From contig CAIUQR010000141.1 in NCBI GenBank assembly GCA_903901335.1, positions 46,193 to 110,192 of the forward strand: a stretch of DNA of 64,000 bases, given 5' to 3'. A program made the position numbers and the translations under genes. The notes under the pieces are model-generated. The model was not told the origin of the DNA. It searched no databases and saw only the letters and a list, made by a program, of their open reading frames with translations. Shown here piece by piece: positions 17,500-27,441 of this stretch. The stretch is from an uncultured delta proteobacterium (GTDB taxonomy: Bacteria > Desulfobacterota > Desulfobulbia > Desulfobulbales > Desulfocapsaceae). Each line of letters starts with the position of its first letter. The stretch's first letter is position 1.

Positions 17500-18462
17500 C
17501 TAAACAACAATCGCATCTCCATCAAAAAAATCCACAATATCAGACATTTCCACTTCGAAAAATTTTCTCATTTTTTTCAGCAGATTCAACTCGATTTGCC
17601 TTACCCGCTCGCGAGAGATATCGAAGCTGTCGGCTATCTTCTGTAAAGTAAAAGGGTCGTCTGTAAGCAGACGTTTATGAAGAATCATCTTTTCCTTATC
17701 ATTCAAATGACCTTTGAGGATATCGAGCAATTCAGTCAACTTCTGTTTCATTTCCTTACCGGCAACCATGGATTCAATCCCGGGCCCATAAGTGGGAATA
17801 AAGTTTTTCTGTTCATCATCCGAATCGGAATGTACGGGACTTTCAAGAGAAACATCCCAACTGTCCATACGCTGACTCATCTCGACGACTTCCCTTTCCT
17901 TGACACTCAGACGTTGCGCCAGCAACTTCGGCTCCGCTTCAAACCCCTGGGACTCCAGTAATTTTTTTTCTTTATTAAGAGAGAAAAACAGTTTGCGCTG
18001 CGCCTGGGTAGTGCCGATTTTGACAAGACGCCAATTATCCATAATAAATTTCAAGACATAGGCCCGAATCCAATAAGCAGCATAGTAGGAAAATTTCACC
18101 CCGCGATAAGGATCAAACTTTTTGGTGGCCTGGACCAACCCGACATTGCCTTCCTGGATGAGGTCCATGAAATTCTGCATCCAAAACTTCTGGAAATCCA
18201 TAGCAACTTTAACCACAAGCCTCAGATTTGCCAAAACCAGACAGTAGGCGGCATCCTGATCGCCAGCTTCCCGGAATCGTACGGCAAGCTCATCGGTCTC
18301 TTCACGAGACAGCAGCTCATACTGGCCAATTTCCTGAAAATATCGATGGAGGGCCGGGTTGCTTAAAACCGGCAGGTTTTCTTTTTCGGAAACGGCAACA
18401 AGCTGATATCCCGGATATTCAAGCTCATAACTATATGAATATTCTTCTTTTGGTCCAGTCAT
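17500..18462 (-). CDS. rpoH: RNA polymerase sigma factor, RpoH (sigma-32) family
   Basis: 320 residues. Region 1.2 NPALHRYFQEIGQYELLSRE, region 2 LANLRLVVKVAMDF and NFMDLIQEGNVGLVQATKKF, region 2.4 YAAYWIRAYVLKFIMDNW, and region 4 IADSFDISRERVRQIE are all present. The W-R-L-V-K-I-G-T-T-Q-A-Q-R-K-L-F-F run is the RpoH-box-like segment. The ATG at 18462 (MTGPKEE) leaves a sensible ~40-residue lead; the open frame to 18570 overlaps the preceding gene and is not used. It is presumably the heat-shock sigma factor; lon in this window is a natural target. Confidence 0.92.
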   Translation of the reverse strand: MTGPKEEYSYSYELEYPGYQLVAVSEKENLPVLSNPALHRYFQEIGQYELLSREETDELAVRFREAGDQDAAYCLVLANLRLVVKVAMDFQKFWMQNFMDLIQEGNVGLVQATKKFDPYRGVKFSYYAAYWIRAYVLKFIMDNWRLVKIGTTQAQRKLFFSLNKEKKLLESQGFEAEPKLLAQRLSVKEREVVEMSQRMDSWDVSLESPVHSDSDDEQKNFIPTYGPGIESMVAGKEMKQKLTELLDILKGHLNDKEKMILHKRLLTDDPFTLQKIADSFDISRERVRQIELNLLKKMRKFFEVEMSDIVDFFDGDAIVV

Positions 18463-18520
18463 AGCTATATCCCGGCTAATTTTGAAATCGTAATTAAAAT
18501 GAAGAGAGTATGAAGTGTAT

Positions 18521-19285
18521 TCAATCGGGACCCCCACGCCTGCAGACCAGGAAAATTTCGCCGACATCATCGGTGTTCATCAGGCAGTCATGAAAATGAA
18601 GGGGCTTCTGCCGGCGTGCTGTAAACGGCATGACCCGGTTATACCACCACATGGCACGCTCTCGCTGATGTTTCAGAAACCATAGACCGAGATGCAGGAG
18701 GAATGAGGATCGGGGCTTCATACCGAAGACGGCACTCTGTTCAATCGTGAAGCCGTGACGATGCAAAAGGGCCTGGATCTGCTGCGGTTCATAGCGACGC
18801 CGATGACCGACGAAATCGTCAAAGCCCGTCCACATCCCAGGATGCAGCGGCGTCGACAGCAACAATGTCGCATCAATCGTTGCAACACGAGCCAGTTCCG
18901 CCATTGCGCTTTCATCATCATCTACATGTTCGATGATATCGAGGGCACATAACACATCGAAGGTACGATCTGCAAAAGGCAGTCTGCCAATGGGGGCAAG
19001 AGCAGGTCTCCCGCCCCAGGCAGCCAGTTTCACCAAGGCATGCATGCTGATGTCGACAAAAGACGTGCCAGCGATGGGCAGGCGTGGCCGCAATCCGGGC
19101 GCCACTTCCAGCCGGCGACCCGCTATGGCAACAAGCGGGCCGATCAACGGCCAGGTATTGAAACACTCCGGTCCAACCAGGCCGGCATCTCGCCAAAGGG
19201 GCTCATAGAACCCCCGGTTGGCTGCCAGAAGCTCGCTGTCGTTACGAACATTCAAAGGAATACCCTCTTCTGTCAATGATTTCAC
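18521..19285 (-). CDS. SAM-dependent methyltransferase, class I
   Basis: 254 residues. The central FDVLCALDIIEHVDDDESAM is the post-II motif of small-molecule and lipid class I methyltransferases, and LPFADRTF precedes it. The SAM-binding motif I is unusual (LEVAPGLRPRLPIAG instead of E-x-G-x-G-x-G), so activity or cofactor binding may differ. The substrate is unknown. It lies 58 bp before rpoH. Confidence 0.82.
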   Translation of the reverse strand: MKSLTEEGIPLNVRNDSELLAANRGFYEPLWRDAGLVGPECFNTWPLIGPLVAIAGRRLEVAPGLRPRLPIAGTSFVDISMHALVKLAAWGGRPALAPIGRLPFADRTFDVLCALDIIEHVDDDESAMAELARVATIDATLLLSTPLHPGMWTGFDDFVGHRRRYEPQQIQALLHRHGFTIEQSAVFGMKPRSSFLLHLGLWFLKHQRERAMWWYNRVMPFTARRQKPLHFHDCLMNTDDVGEIFLVCRRGGPD

Positions 19286-19330
19286 AGCGTAAAAAAAGAG
19301 TCTATTTTGTTATATTCTGCAAACGACAAC

Positions 19331-19405
19331 CGTGCTGTTTTTCGCCTCGCATGGCGTTATGTCGTCTGTAGATTGCCGTTTATCGCTGGTTTTTCGTCCC
19401 AGGCT
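19331..19405. repeat. Degenerate dispersed repeat, copy A
   Basis: TTTTTCGCCTCGCATGGCG at 19337 and, 50 bases on, CAGGCTGCGTCGGATTCT recur in the same order at 35118-35205. The right block is identical in 17 of 18 bases; the middle is loosely alike. It lies beyond the 3' end of the BON paralogue 2 gene. Confidence 0.5.
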
Positions 19406-19459
19406 GCGTCGGATTCTCCGGCACCAAGCCAACAGCCTTAAGCTGGTCTTGAGTCTGAT

Positions 19460-20239
19460 TTATTTGACGGTCATGTTATTGATCACCTTGTTTACGCCGT
19501 ACACGTCGCTCACGAGTTTGGTGGCAAGATCCTTTTCAGCTGCGTTTTTGGCCGTTCCCCCCAGGCTGACCACGCCGTCTTTCGTCTCGACAGTGGTTTT
19601 GAGGGCGCTGGTCGAACGATGATACAGCAAGGTCGACCTGACCAGCGCGGTAACGGAGGCATCATCAATCGTTTCACTCACAGCATCCATCTTTTCGCCC
19701 ATCGTTGTTTCGCCAGGCTTTAGTACCGCTTTTGACGTTTTCATCTCATTTTTAACAATCTTGACGCCTTCGACATCCTTGGCGTATTCGGTTGTCAGGT
19801 CCTTTTGGGCCATACTGGAGGCTTTGCCGCGCAAGGTGACGGTCCCGTTTTTTGCTAAGACCTCAGTTTTTGTGGCCTTCACATTTCGATGGAAAAAAAG
19901 TGTAGCTTTTACTTTGGCAATAAGCCACGCATCTGAGTGTTCAGCAGGGATTTCTCCTTTTTCTTTCAAATTGTTATCCACTGATTTTACTCCCGGTAGA
20001 CTCGCGACATACTCCTGGGCCAATGATTTATGGGATTCTTCGGCAACAGTCCCGGCCAAGGTGACGACACCTTCCCTTGACTGAATTGTAATGTCATCGC
20101 CCTTGAGGTAGGTCTTGAACACATAGGACTGTTTTGCGGACGCTTCGATGCTGTCGTCCGTCCCGGATGCAAACACAGGAGCACTGACGAACAACAAAGA
20201 AGCCAGAATTGCCGTCATTGCTAAGCGAGAGGTTGTCAT
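19460..20239 (-). CDS. BON-domain periplasmic protein, paralogue 2 (OsmY-like)
   Basis: 259 residues with a good signal peptide (MTTSRLAMTAILASLLFVSAPVFA) and three BON domains at about residues 30-100, 108-178 and 185-257. The third begins DDASVTALVRSTLLYHRSTS, nearly the same as in paralogue 1 at 12512. OsmY-type proteins act in the periplasm during osmotic and envelope stress. It is the first gene behind sigma-54 promoter P3, with about 210 nt of leader. Confidence 0.93.
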   Translation of the reverse strand: MTTSRLAMTAILASLLFVSAPVFASGTDDSIEASAKQSYVFKTYLKGDDITIQSREGVVTLAGTVAEESHKSLAQEYVASLPGVKSVDNNLKEKGEIPAEHSDAWLIAKVKATLFFHRNVKATKTEVLAKNGTVTLRGKASSMAQKDLTTEYAKDVEGVKIVKNEMKTSKAVLKPGETTMGEKMDAVSETIDDASVTALVRSTLLYHRSTSALKTTVETKDGVVSLGGTAKNAAEKDLATKLVSDVYGVNKVINNMTVK

Positions 20240-20462
20240 TGAATTTTTCTCCTTTATTTGTTGAAATGTTTTTCAAAATTACCCAGAAACCATTTCCCTG
20301 GTGATTTTTTCGATTAAGTTAACAGCAGGATGTGTTTATTTTTAGACATTAGAGGGATCACATCTACACATCCCTCTAACCTCTTTCTAACTAACCTGAG
20401 TTAAGATGGTGGTAACGGGGTTCCAAGGGGAGCCTGAGCTGTTATTCTCTCTGTTGTATAAA

Positions 20463-20477
20463 GCAATCATTATGCCA
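20463..20477 (-). promoter_or_regulatory. Sigma-54 promoter P3
   Basis: Minus strand: TGGCAT-AATGA-TTGC; one mismatch at the end of the -24 box. It would serve the BON gene starting at 20239. Confidence 0.8.
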
Positions 20478-20578
20478 AGTGTTTTGTACTCGGCATCACG
20501 TTGTCCATCAGTCTAATTTTAAAGAATAATCATGGAAATATTGATATGCTGACCTGGCATCATCAGCAGGAGAATAAG

Positions 20579-20610
20579 GGTCATATATACCCAAGTGGTC
20601 ATATATGACC
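20579..20610 (-). promoter_or_regulatory. Activator-site pair UAS3
   Basis: Sites GGTCATATATACCC (20579) and GGTCATATATGACC (20597); the second is a perfect 14-bp palindrome. Offset 18 bp; 102 bp upstream of the -24 of P3. Confidence 0.82.
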
Positions 20611-21098
20611 CTTAATGGGATGCTCCTGGTATTACAGGTGGCAAAGATGAAGGATTGGCTGAAAAACGAGAGTCGGGATTTACCGAGGCCTGTATCATAA
20701 ACCCAGGAAAGTTCCCTTCTGCTCCCCCATCCCGCAGCTTTCTCAATTCTTTCCGGAAAAGTTGATTCAAAAGTGCCTAAAACGCGTAGGGCTCTCAACA
20801 ACGGATGCTGAAAGAAATCATCTTTTGATGATTAACAGCTTGAATGTGGAGGAACAATCGTCACTAAAAGGCTACGGCATAAAGACTCATCCCCCCGATT
20901 TGTTTCATCTCAATGACAAGGGATTTAAACCAAGAATAAAAAAAGCAAGGCCGATGATGACCCTGCTCTTGATAGCTTTGATGAATGACTTTTAAATATT
21001 GTCCTGGCATATGACAGAGCCCATTAGCACGTGTGATCCATCGTCAACGTTTCCATGATGGAGACGACGCGCATCTGCTCACCCCCGTCGGACAAACA
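20611..21098. other. Gene-poor stretch without a supported gene
   Basis: Between UAS3 and the 3' end of the PEP-CTERM gene. Short open frames exist on both strands (for example 20762-20995 plus) but none has a ribosome site with plausible protein character. It could hold decayed coding sequence; I cannot name any. Confidence 0.5.
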
Positions 21099-21130
21099 AA
21101 AAAATAAGCCCTTGCGGACGGCCTTTTGTA
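21099..21130 (-). terminator. Possible terminator after the PEP-CTERM gene
   Basis: On the minus strand an imperfect hairpin (AAGGCC ... GGGCTT, one mismatch) is followed by ATTTTTTTGTTTG. It lies about 25 bp past the stop. The weak stem keeps confidence low. Confidence 0.4.
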
Positions 21131-21152
21131 ACAACTCCAGTCTTTCCCGAAG

Positions 21153-21851
21153 CTATTTTTTCTTTCTGAGTCTCATTCCAGCAAGACCTGTTAATCCTGC
21201 ACCGAAGAGAACCATAGTAGCTGGCTCAGGTACCTCGTTTTGCGGTGGGGCATCACGAAATTCATAATCAACCTCGACAATTGCACCAGCATTTGTAATG
21301 GATCCAGTCGCATCAACACCCGTTTGTGCCGACCAGGTATAGAAACCAAAGGCATCCAGCGTAATACCAAAGGTTCCAAGCCCGGCGGTTTCATACCCGC
21401 CAAAGTCAGCGGCTGCGACAGAATGATTCAACAAATTAGATGCTGGGGGAACAGTAAAACTTTGTGATGCTCCGCCGGCTAATGAGAATGGCCCCGTTAC
21501 AACGCTAGTTGCAAGTACAACAGGGGCACCGATATCAGGCACTCCGGTGTAAGTAATTTGGGCATTTTGCCCGTATTGAAATATTTGGAGCGTCTGTTCG
21601 GTCTTATTGGTTCCGATTACTTGCCCATCTACATTGGCCGTTAACTTGACTGTAACACCTACCAATGTGCCTAAGGTTGTATCAAATTTATTAAATGTTA
21701 ATATCGGATTAAGTGGATTCCAAGGTGTCGTTTGTGTAACCCCAAGCACATTCGAATACCCATCAATCTGAACAATAGATGTCGCATTAGCGCTCCCCCA
21801 GACCATCACGCATGCCACTGCTGTACAAAATCCTACTAATGTTTTTTTCAT
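21153..21851 (-). CDS. PEP-CTERM sorting-domain protein (choice-of-anchor E-like)
   Basis: 232 residues. Signal peptide MKKTLVGFCTAVACVMVWGS, a beta-rich extracellular body with Thr/Gly runs (resembling choice-of-anchor E domains), and a C-terminal tail with VPEPATMVLFGAGLTGLAG followed by RLRKKK. That is the PEP-CTERM signal: the PEP motif, a membrane helix and a basic end, cut by an exosortase that must be encoded elsewhere. The ATG at 21851 follows a GAGGGGG. The gene sits behind promoter P4. In Zoogloea, PEP-CTERM genes are under sigma-54 control, as I recall, which fits. Confidence 0.93.
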   Translation of the reverse strand: MKKTLVGFCTAVACVMVWGSANATSIVQIDGYSNVLGVTQTTPWNPLNPILTFNKFDTTLGTLVGVTVKLTANVDGQVIGTNKTEQTLQIFQYGQNAQITYTGVPDIGAPVVLATSVVTGPFSLAGGASQSFTVPPASNLLNHSVAAADFGGYETAGLGTFGITLDAFGFYTWSAQTGVDATGSITNAGAIVEVDYEFRDAPPQNEVPEPATMVLFGAGLTGLAGMRLRKKK

Positions 21852-22078
21852 AATTTTTGTCCCCCTCTGTAAAGTGACAAGAAACTGCTTTTTCAACGAG
21901 ACCAAAAAAACGGCTCGCTCTACATCGCCAGACCCAAGCCTATCTTGTCCTGGCTAATTAATGAATCCGAAATATCTTCTTCTTACTTTTCTGGAATTGC
22001 CCTGCAAAGAAGGAGCATACTGAAGACCCTGATCACACAGCTTTTTTGCTCCGATGTCGCCATCCGCAGTCTTTTTAT

Positions 22079-22093
22079 GCAATTATTGCGCCA
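22079..22093 (-). promoter_or_regulatory. Sigma-54 promoter P4
   Basis: Minus strand: TGGCGC-AATAA-TTGC. It would serve the PEP-CTERM gene, with about 215 nt of leader. Confidence 0.8.
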
Positions 22094-22192
22094 AGCTTTA
22101 GATACTTAAGTTACACCATTCATCATATTGTTATTTAAATATAATATCCATACATGGCACTGTAGGAAAATTATCAACGGTCATAAAGCAAA

Positions 22193-22224
22193 GGTCATAT
22201 TTGCTCGCAAGGTTGCCTATGACC
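22193..22224 (-). promoter_or_regulatory. Activator-site pair UAS4 (degenerate)
   Basis: Sites GGTCATATTTGCTC (22193) and GGTTGCCTATGACC (22211), 18 bp apart and 100 bp upstream of P4. The second site keeps only its outer half-sites, the weakest match of the eight. Confidence 0.65.
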
Positions 22225-22358
22225 TTTTTTGGGCGTCCGGAGATATTCCCGGTGGCAGAGAAAAAAGATATTCAAAAATCCGGTCTCAGCACCTGAAACT
22301 CTGCCTTCGAAGAGATGCTGCTTTGCCTTTGGCAGTGCAAGTGTCGGGGGTGTCCCGA

Positions 22359-23486
22359 TCAGGCCATCTGGCCGATCGTCTTGCGGAAACGCACCAGGGA
22401 CGCGATGAACAGCACGCTGCCGATAGCAAGGATGATGAGAAACTGCGGCCACACTACATCGATACTCGCGCCACGGTAGAGAATGGCCTGACCTGCCGAC
22501 ACAAAGTGCGTGGTGGGTGCGGCCAGCATCACGTCCCGCACAAACACTGGCATGCTCTCGCGTGGCGTGGCGCCGCCCGAGAGGAGTTGCAGCGGCAAGA
22601 GGACCAGCACCAGCAGCATGCCGAACTGGGGCATGGAGCGCGCCAGCGTGGCCAGGAAAATGCCCATCGAGGTGGTGGCAAACAGATGCAGCGCGGTGGC
22701 CAGCATGAAGAGTCCCACCGACCCCTGCACGGGTACGTGCAACATGCCCTGTACCACGAACACCAGCGCCACCAGGGCGGCCAGCAGCACCACCAGACCC
22801 ATGGACCAGACTTTGGCCAGCATGATTTCTGCTGGTGTCACCGGCATCACCAGCAGATGTTCGATAGTGCCGTGCTCACGTTCCCGGATCAGCGCCGCGC
22901 CTGTCAGGATGATGGACAGCATGGTGACGTTGTTGATGATCTCCATCAGCGAACCGAACCAGGACTGCTCCAGGTTGGGGTTGAAGCGCATGCGCAACGC
23001 CAGGTCTACGAGCGGCACGGCCGTACTTCGATAACGTTTAACAAATTCATTCACCTCACTGGCGACAATCTGCTGGATGTAACCGTTGCCGGTAAAGGCC
23101 TGGCTCATAAGCGTGGCGTCCACGTTGAGCTGTATCGTTGGCGCACTCCCGGCCAGCACATCGCGCTGGAAGTTCGGCGGAATGTTCAGCGCGAAGGTGT
23201 AGTCGCCACGGTCCATGCCGGCATCCACCTCGGCCGGCGAAATCATGATCGGGGTCTTGAAATGCGGCGGATAGAAGCTTGATATGATCCGCGCCGACAG
23301 CGGCGACCCGTCCTCGTCGACGATGGCTATAGGCGCGTTGTGCAGGCTCTCGGGCATGGCGGTGGCGGCGATGTAGATTGAGACGGTAAAGGTGTAGACG
23401 ATCAGCACCAGCATCATCGGATCGCGCACCAGACTCCAGAGTTCCTTGATGCCCAGACGATAGATGTTGGCGACAGATGCGTTCAT
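22359..23486 (-). CDS. yhhJ: ABC-2 type permease, YhhJ-like
   Basis: 375 residues. One N-terminal helix (SLVRDPMMLVLIVYTFTVSI), a large periplasmic loop to about residue 180, and five C-terminal helices, with the ABC-2 motif LIREREHGTIEHLLVMPVTP. It matches the YhhJ partner of RbbA in the yhiI-rbbA-yhhJ operon. It is 2 bp after rbbA and ends the operon. The exported substrate is unknown. Confidence 0.93.
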   Translation of the reverse strand: MNASVANIYRLGIKELWSLVRDPMMLVLIVYTFTVSIYIAATAMPESLHNAPIAIVDEDGSPLSARIISSFYPPHFKTPIMISPAEVDAGMDRGDYTFALNIPPNFQRDVLAGSAPTIQLNVDATLMSQAFTGNGYIQQIVASEVNEFVKRYRSTAVPLVDLALRMRFNPNLEQSWFGSLMEIINNVTMLSIILTGAALIREREHGTIEHLLVMPVTPAEIMLAKVWSMGLVVLLAALVALVFVVQGMLHVPVQGSVGLFMLATALHLFATTSMGIFLATLARSMPQFGMLLVLVLLPLQLLSGGATPRESMPVFVRDVMLAAPTTHFVSAGQAILYRGASIDVVWPQFLIILAIGSVLFIASLVRFRKTIGQMA

Positions 23487-23488
23487 GT

Positions 23489-26266
23489 TCAGACCTCCTG
23501 CTTCTTCAGCAGCATGACAGCCAGGCCGAGAATCACGGGCACCGCGGCCAGCAATGGCCAGAATGAGGACATCAGATCGGAAATGTCCAGCGCCTTGCTG
23601 AACACGCCCCGGCTGATGGTCAGAAAGTGCGTAGCCGGATAGATGCGGCCGATGAAGGCACCCATGCCTTCGAGCGAGGACACCGGGTTAAGCAGGCCGG
23701 AGAACTGCACACAGGGGACAATGGTGCCGATCATGGTCACGAACATGGCGGCGATCTGACTTTGGGTGAAGGTCGAGGCCAGCAGGCCAAAACCGGTGGA
23801 ACCGACCACGAAAATAAATGCCGCCAGTGCCAGGGCTGCGAAACTGCCCTTGATCGGCACCCCGAATACGGTGACGGCCAGGGCTGACAACAAAAAAAAG
23901 TTGATCATTGCCAGCACAATGTAGGGTAATTGTTTGCCGAGCAGGAATTCGCTGCGCGTGACGGGGGTGACGTAGAGGTTGATGATCGAGCCCAGTTCCT
24001 TTTCGCGTACGACCGACAGCGCCGTCAGCATGGCGGGGATCATCATCAGTAACATCGGCAGTATTGCCGGCACCATGGCGGGCAGGCTTTTGACGTCCGG
24101 GTTGTAACGGTAGCGGGTTTCAAGCGTGCTGGCCGCGACCGATTTCATGCCCAGCCGGTGCTTGGCCATGTCGACGAGCCACATCTGGTGCATGGCCTGG
24201 ACGTAGCCGCGCACGGTCTCGGCGCGGGTAGGCATGGCGCCATCGGCCCAGGCACCGACCTGCACCGAGGTGCCGCGCTCGATGTCGCGCCCAAAGCCGG
24301 ATGGGATCTCGATGGCCAGTGCCAGCTCGCCGTTGCGCATGCGCCGATCCAGGTCGGCGTAGTCAATGATCGGTGGCTTTTCGATAAAGTAGCGCGACCC
24401 TGAAAGGTTGAGGGTGTAATTCTGGCTCAATACGGTCTGGTCGTGGTCGAGTACGGCAAAGGACAGGTTTTCCACATCAAGGCTGATGCCGTAACCAATG
24501 ATGAACATCAGGATCGCCGTACCCAGCAACGCCAAGGTGGCACGCACCGGGTCGCGCCTTAGTTCCAGGGTCTCGCGGAGCGTGTAACTGAGGGCGCGCC
24601 CCGGATCAAAACGGGATCGGCGCGGTTTGACCGGTGGCCTCGCGGCTATGTTAACCGCAGGACTTGCGGCCGGGGAGGCATTGTCGGGCTGAACTGCCTC
24701 GGTCTGGGGATTGTAGGTCGAGGCTTCCTCCAGATAGGCGATGAAGGCCTGCTCCAGAGTGTCTGTACCGCGCAGCCGTCTCAGTTCCGCAGGCTTGTCG
24801 CTCACCAGCACCCGGCCGGCATGCATCAGCGAAAGGCGATCGCAACGCTCAGCCTCGTTCATGAAGTGGGTGGAAATGAAGATCGTCACATGGTCATTGC
24901 GCGACAGGTCGATCATCAGCTGCCAGAACATGTCGCGAGCGATCGGGTCCACCCCCGAAGTCGGCTCGTCCAGGATCAGCAGTTCGGGCTTATGGATCAC
25001 GGCCACCGCCAGCGACAAACGCTGACGGATGCCCAGCGGCATGTTCTCGGGCAGGGTATCGATGACATCGGTCAGGCCGAAACGCGCCACCAGCTCGTCC
25101 ACACGGTCGGAGATTCCGGCCTCGGGCAGGGTAAACAGTCGCGCATGCAGCACCAGGTTCTGGCGCACAGTGAGTTCGCCGTAGAGCGAGAAGGCCTGCG
25201 ACATGTACCCCACGCGGCGCCGGGAGTAAATGTCACCTGCGTTTACTGCCTGGCCGAACAGTCGCGCTGTGCCTTCGCTTGCCGGCAGCAGCCCGGTAAG
25301 CATCTTCATCGTGGTCGACTTGCCGCAGCCGTTGGAACCCAGGAAGCCGAAAATTTCGCCCCGCTGGATACGGAAGTCCACATGGTCCACGGCCACAAAG
25401 TCACCGAAACGCATGGTCAGTCCCTGGGCCTCGATGGAGATCTCGGCTGCGACCGACGCCACCAGCGGTGGAACGACCACGGCCCGATGGCCGCGACGTT
25501 TTTCCTTGGGCAGCAGGGTGATGAAGGCTTCTTCCAGGGATGCAGTGGCGGTGCGTGTGTGCAGTTCGAGCGGCGTACTGGCAGCCAGGACCTTGCCTGC
25601 ATCCATCGCCACCAGCCAGTCGAAGCCATCCGCTTCTTCCATGTAGGCGGTGGCGACAATCACGCTCATATCTTTTCTCTCGGCACGGATGTGCTCGATC
25701 AGGTCCCAGAATTGTTTGCGAGAGAGGGGATCGACACCGGTGGTCGGCTCGTCCAGGATGAGCAGGTCGGGATCGTGGATCAGCGCACAGCACAGGCCGA
25801 GTTTCTGTTTCATGCCGCCCGAAAGTTTTCCCGCCGGGCGCGACAGGAAAGGCTGCAGGCCCGTGCCGGTCGTCAGCTCGTCGATACGGCGGCGGCGCTC
25901 GGCCGCATCATGGCCGAACAGGCGGCCGAAGAACTGCAGGTTCTCCTCAACCGACAAGGTCGGATAGAGGTTCTTTCCCAAGCCCTGCGGCATGTAGGCG
26001 ATGCGTGGACATATCGTGTCGCGGTGGGAGGTGCTGGTCATGTCACCGCCTAACACGTCCACCCTGCCCTGCTGTACGGCACGCGCACCGGCCAGGAGTG
26101 CCAGCAGGCTTGACTTGCCCACGCCGTCAGGGCCAACCAGGCCGACCATGCAGGCGGCCGGTAAATCCAGGGTTATGTCGTCGAGTGCCAGTGTCTTGCG
26201 GTATCTCAGACTGACATTCGCCAAGCGTACGACCGCCGGTGCGGAGCTTGGTGTGTCAGCATTCAC
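23489..26266 (-). CDS. rbbA: RbbA-type ABC transporter, two ATPase domains fused to a permease
   Basis: About 925 residues, close to E. coli RbbA (YhiH) along its length. ATPase 1 has [25 protein letters not shown] and [13 protein letters not shown]; ATPase 2 has [25 protein letters not shown] and [13 protein letters not shown]. An ABC-2 permease with six helices follows from about residue 560 ([19 protein letters not shown]). E. coli RbbA was described as ribosome-associated, but the operon points to export. The GTG at 26266 was chosen: it has AAGG at 7 bases and overlaps the adaptor stop as GTGA. An ATG at 26299 lacks a ribosome site. Confidence 0.93.
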   Translation of the reverse strand: MNADTPSSAPAVVRLANVSLRYRKTLALDDITLDLPAACMVGLVGPDGVGKSSLLALLAGARAVQQGRVDVLGGDMTSTSHRDTICPRIAYMPQGLGKNLYPTLSVEENLQFFGRLFGHDAAERRRRIDELTTGTGLQPFLSRPAGKLSGGMKQKLGLCCALIHDPDLLILDEPTTGVDPLSRKQFWDLIEHIRAERKDMSVIVATAYMEEADGFDWLVAMDAGKVLAASTPLELHTRTATASLEEAFITLLPKEKRRGHRAVVVPPLVASVAAEISIEAQGLTMRFGDFVAVDHVDFRIQRGEIFGFLGSNGCGKSTTMKMLTGLLPASEGTARLFGQAVNAGDIYSRRRVGYMSQAFSLYGELTVRQNLVLHARLFTLPEAGISDRVDELVARFGLTDVIDTLPENMPLGIRQRLSLAVAVIHKPELLILDEPTSGVDPIARDMFWQLMIDLSRNDHVTIFISTHFMNEAERCDRLSLMHAGRVLVSDKPAELRRLRGTDTLEQAFIAYLEEASTYNPQTEAVQPDNASPAASPAVNIAARPPVKPRRSRFDPGRALSYTLRETLELRRDPVRATLALLGTAILMFIIGYGISLDVENLSFAVLDHDQTVLSQNYTLNLSGSRYFIEKPPIIDYADLDRRMRNGELALAIEIPSGFGRDIERGTSVQVGAWADGAMPTRAETVRGYVQAMHQMWLVDMAKHRLGMKSVAASTLETRYRYNPDVKSLPAMVPAILPMLLMMIPAMLTALSVVREKELGSIINLYVTPVTRSEFLLGKQLPYIVLAMINFFLLSALAVTVFGVPIKGSFAALALAAFIFVVGSTGFGLLASTFTQSQIAAMFVTMIGTIVPCVQFSGLLNPVSSLEGMGAFIGRIYPATHFLTISRGVFSKALDISDLMSSFWPLLAAVPVILGLAVMLLKKQEV

Positions 26267-27441
26267 TGCGGAACCTTTGTCGCTAATTCGGTCGGCCATT
26301 GCGCCTGAGCGTCGAGCTTGATCCAGGCCATGCCCGGGAGGCCGGTCTTGACCAGCTTCAGGTTTTTTTGCAGCAACTCGGGATCAATCTGGGCCTTCAC
26401 ACGGAACATAAGTTTCTGCCGTTCGCTGGCGGTTTCCACCGTTTTCGGTGTGAATTGCGCGGTGCTGGCCACAAACGTCACCTTGCTCGGAATCACATAC
26501 TGCGGTGCAGCGTCGAGCACGATGTGCACCTCGCTGCCCAGTGCCAGTTTTCCGGCGACGGCTTCAGGGGCAAAGAACGTCATATAAACGTCAGAAAGGT
26601 CCACCAGGTTCAGTACCTTGCCTCCGGCAGCCAACACCTCGCCCGGCTGGGCAATGCGGTACTGCACACGCCCATCCCGTGGTGCGGTGAGCGCACTGTC
26701 GTCTATGTCGGCCTTGATGCGCGTGACGGTAGCCTCGACCGCGGTGATGGCAGAGCGTGCGCTCACCACCTGTGTGCGTGCGGCAACGATGGCGGCCTGC
26801 GCGGCGTCCGCCTGTGCCTTGGCGGCGACAACGGCAGCCTGAGCGCTTCGCATCCGTGCCCGGTCATCGTCGAGTTCCTGCTCCGACGAAGCGCCTTCGC
26901 GGGTCAGAGTCTCCGAGCGCGAAAGACGCCGCCGTGCGGCATCGAACTCACTCTCGCGTTGCGCTACAAGGGCCAGCACCGCCTGCCGATCGCTTTCGCG
27001 CATGGCCACCTGCGCCTCGGCACTGGCGACGGCGGTGATGGACTGGTCCTGCCGCGCCCGCGCTTCATCGCGTTGCGCCTCGAGTGTCTGCACCTGCATA
27101 TGGGCCAGTGTCTGGCCTGCCGTGACAAAGTCGCCCTCGCTGACCAGAATGTCCTGCACACGCCCGGCGAGTTTTGCGGCTACATCGATTTCCGTGGCTT
27201 CGAGGCGGCCATTGCCGCTGACAAAGCCCTTACCGGGACCCTTGGGGCGCAGCATCTGCCAGGCTACCAGACCAGCCACGATTAGGGTCGCAATGACTAC
27301 AGCCGGAATTAACCATTGCTTCCATTTCTGCAAAAACGGGGCGACCGGCGGGTGAGCCGATGCAGCAATCGGCGCTGTGTCCGTTGCCGCAACAGGCGAG
27401 GTTGCCGTAACGGTGACCGGTGGTGGGGTGGCGGAATTCAT
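26263..27441 (-). CDS. HlyD/EmrA-type membrane fusion protein (YhiI-like)
   Basis: 392 residues. A Thr/Pro-rich cytoplasmic lead (~40 residues), one membrane anchor ([21 protein letters not shown]), a biotinyl-lipoyl half ([19 protein letters not shown]), a long Ala-rich coiled-coil hairpin (~110-220), the second lipoyl half ([17 protein letters not shown]) and a barrel. It links RbbA/YhhJ to the outer-membrane factor encoded just upstream. Its ATG overlaps that gene's stop by 4 bases. Confidence 0.93.
   Translation of the reverse strand: MNSATPPPVTVTATSPVAATDTAPIAASAHPPVAPFLQKWKQWLIPAVVIATLIVAGLVAWQMLRPKGPGKGFVSGNGRLEATEIDVAAKLAGRVQDILVSEGDFVTAGQTLAHMQVQTLEAQRDEARARQDQSITAVASAEAQVAMRESDRQAVLALVAQRESEFDAARRRLSRSETLTREGASSEQELDDDRARMRSAQAAVVAAKAQADAAQAAIVAARTQVVSARSAITAVEATVTRIKADIDDSALTAPRDGRVQYRIAQPGEVLAAGGKVLNLVDLSDVYMTFFAPEAVAGKLALGSEVHIVLDAAPQYVIPSKVTFVASTAQFTPKTVETASERQKLMFRVKAQIDPELLQKNLKLVKTGLPGMAWIKLDAQAQWPTELATKVPQ

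Noticed and set aside
20508..20801. Minus-strand frame of 97 codons across UAS3
   Set aside because: It crosses the operator pair, has no ribosome site and no recognisable protein character.
24821..26053. 410-codon plus-strand frame opposite rbbA (and similar ones at 22128-23282, 26299-27285 and 44504-45730)
   Set aside because: Antisense shadows of well-identified genes with high third-position GC; no motifs.
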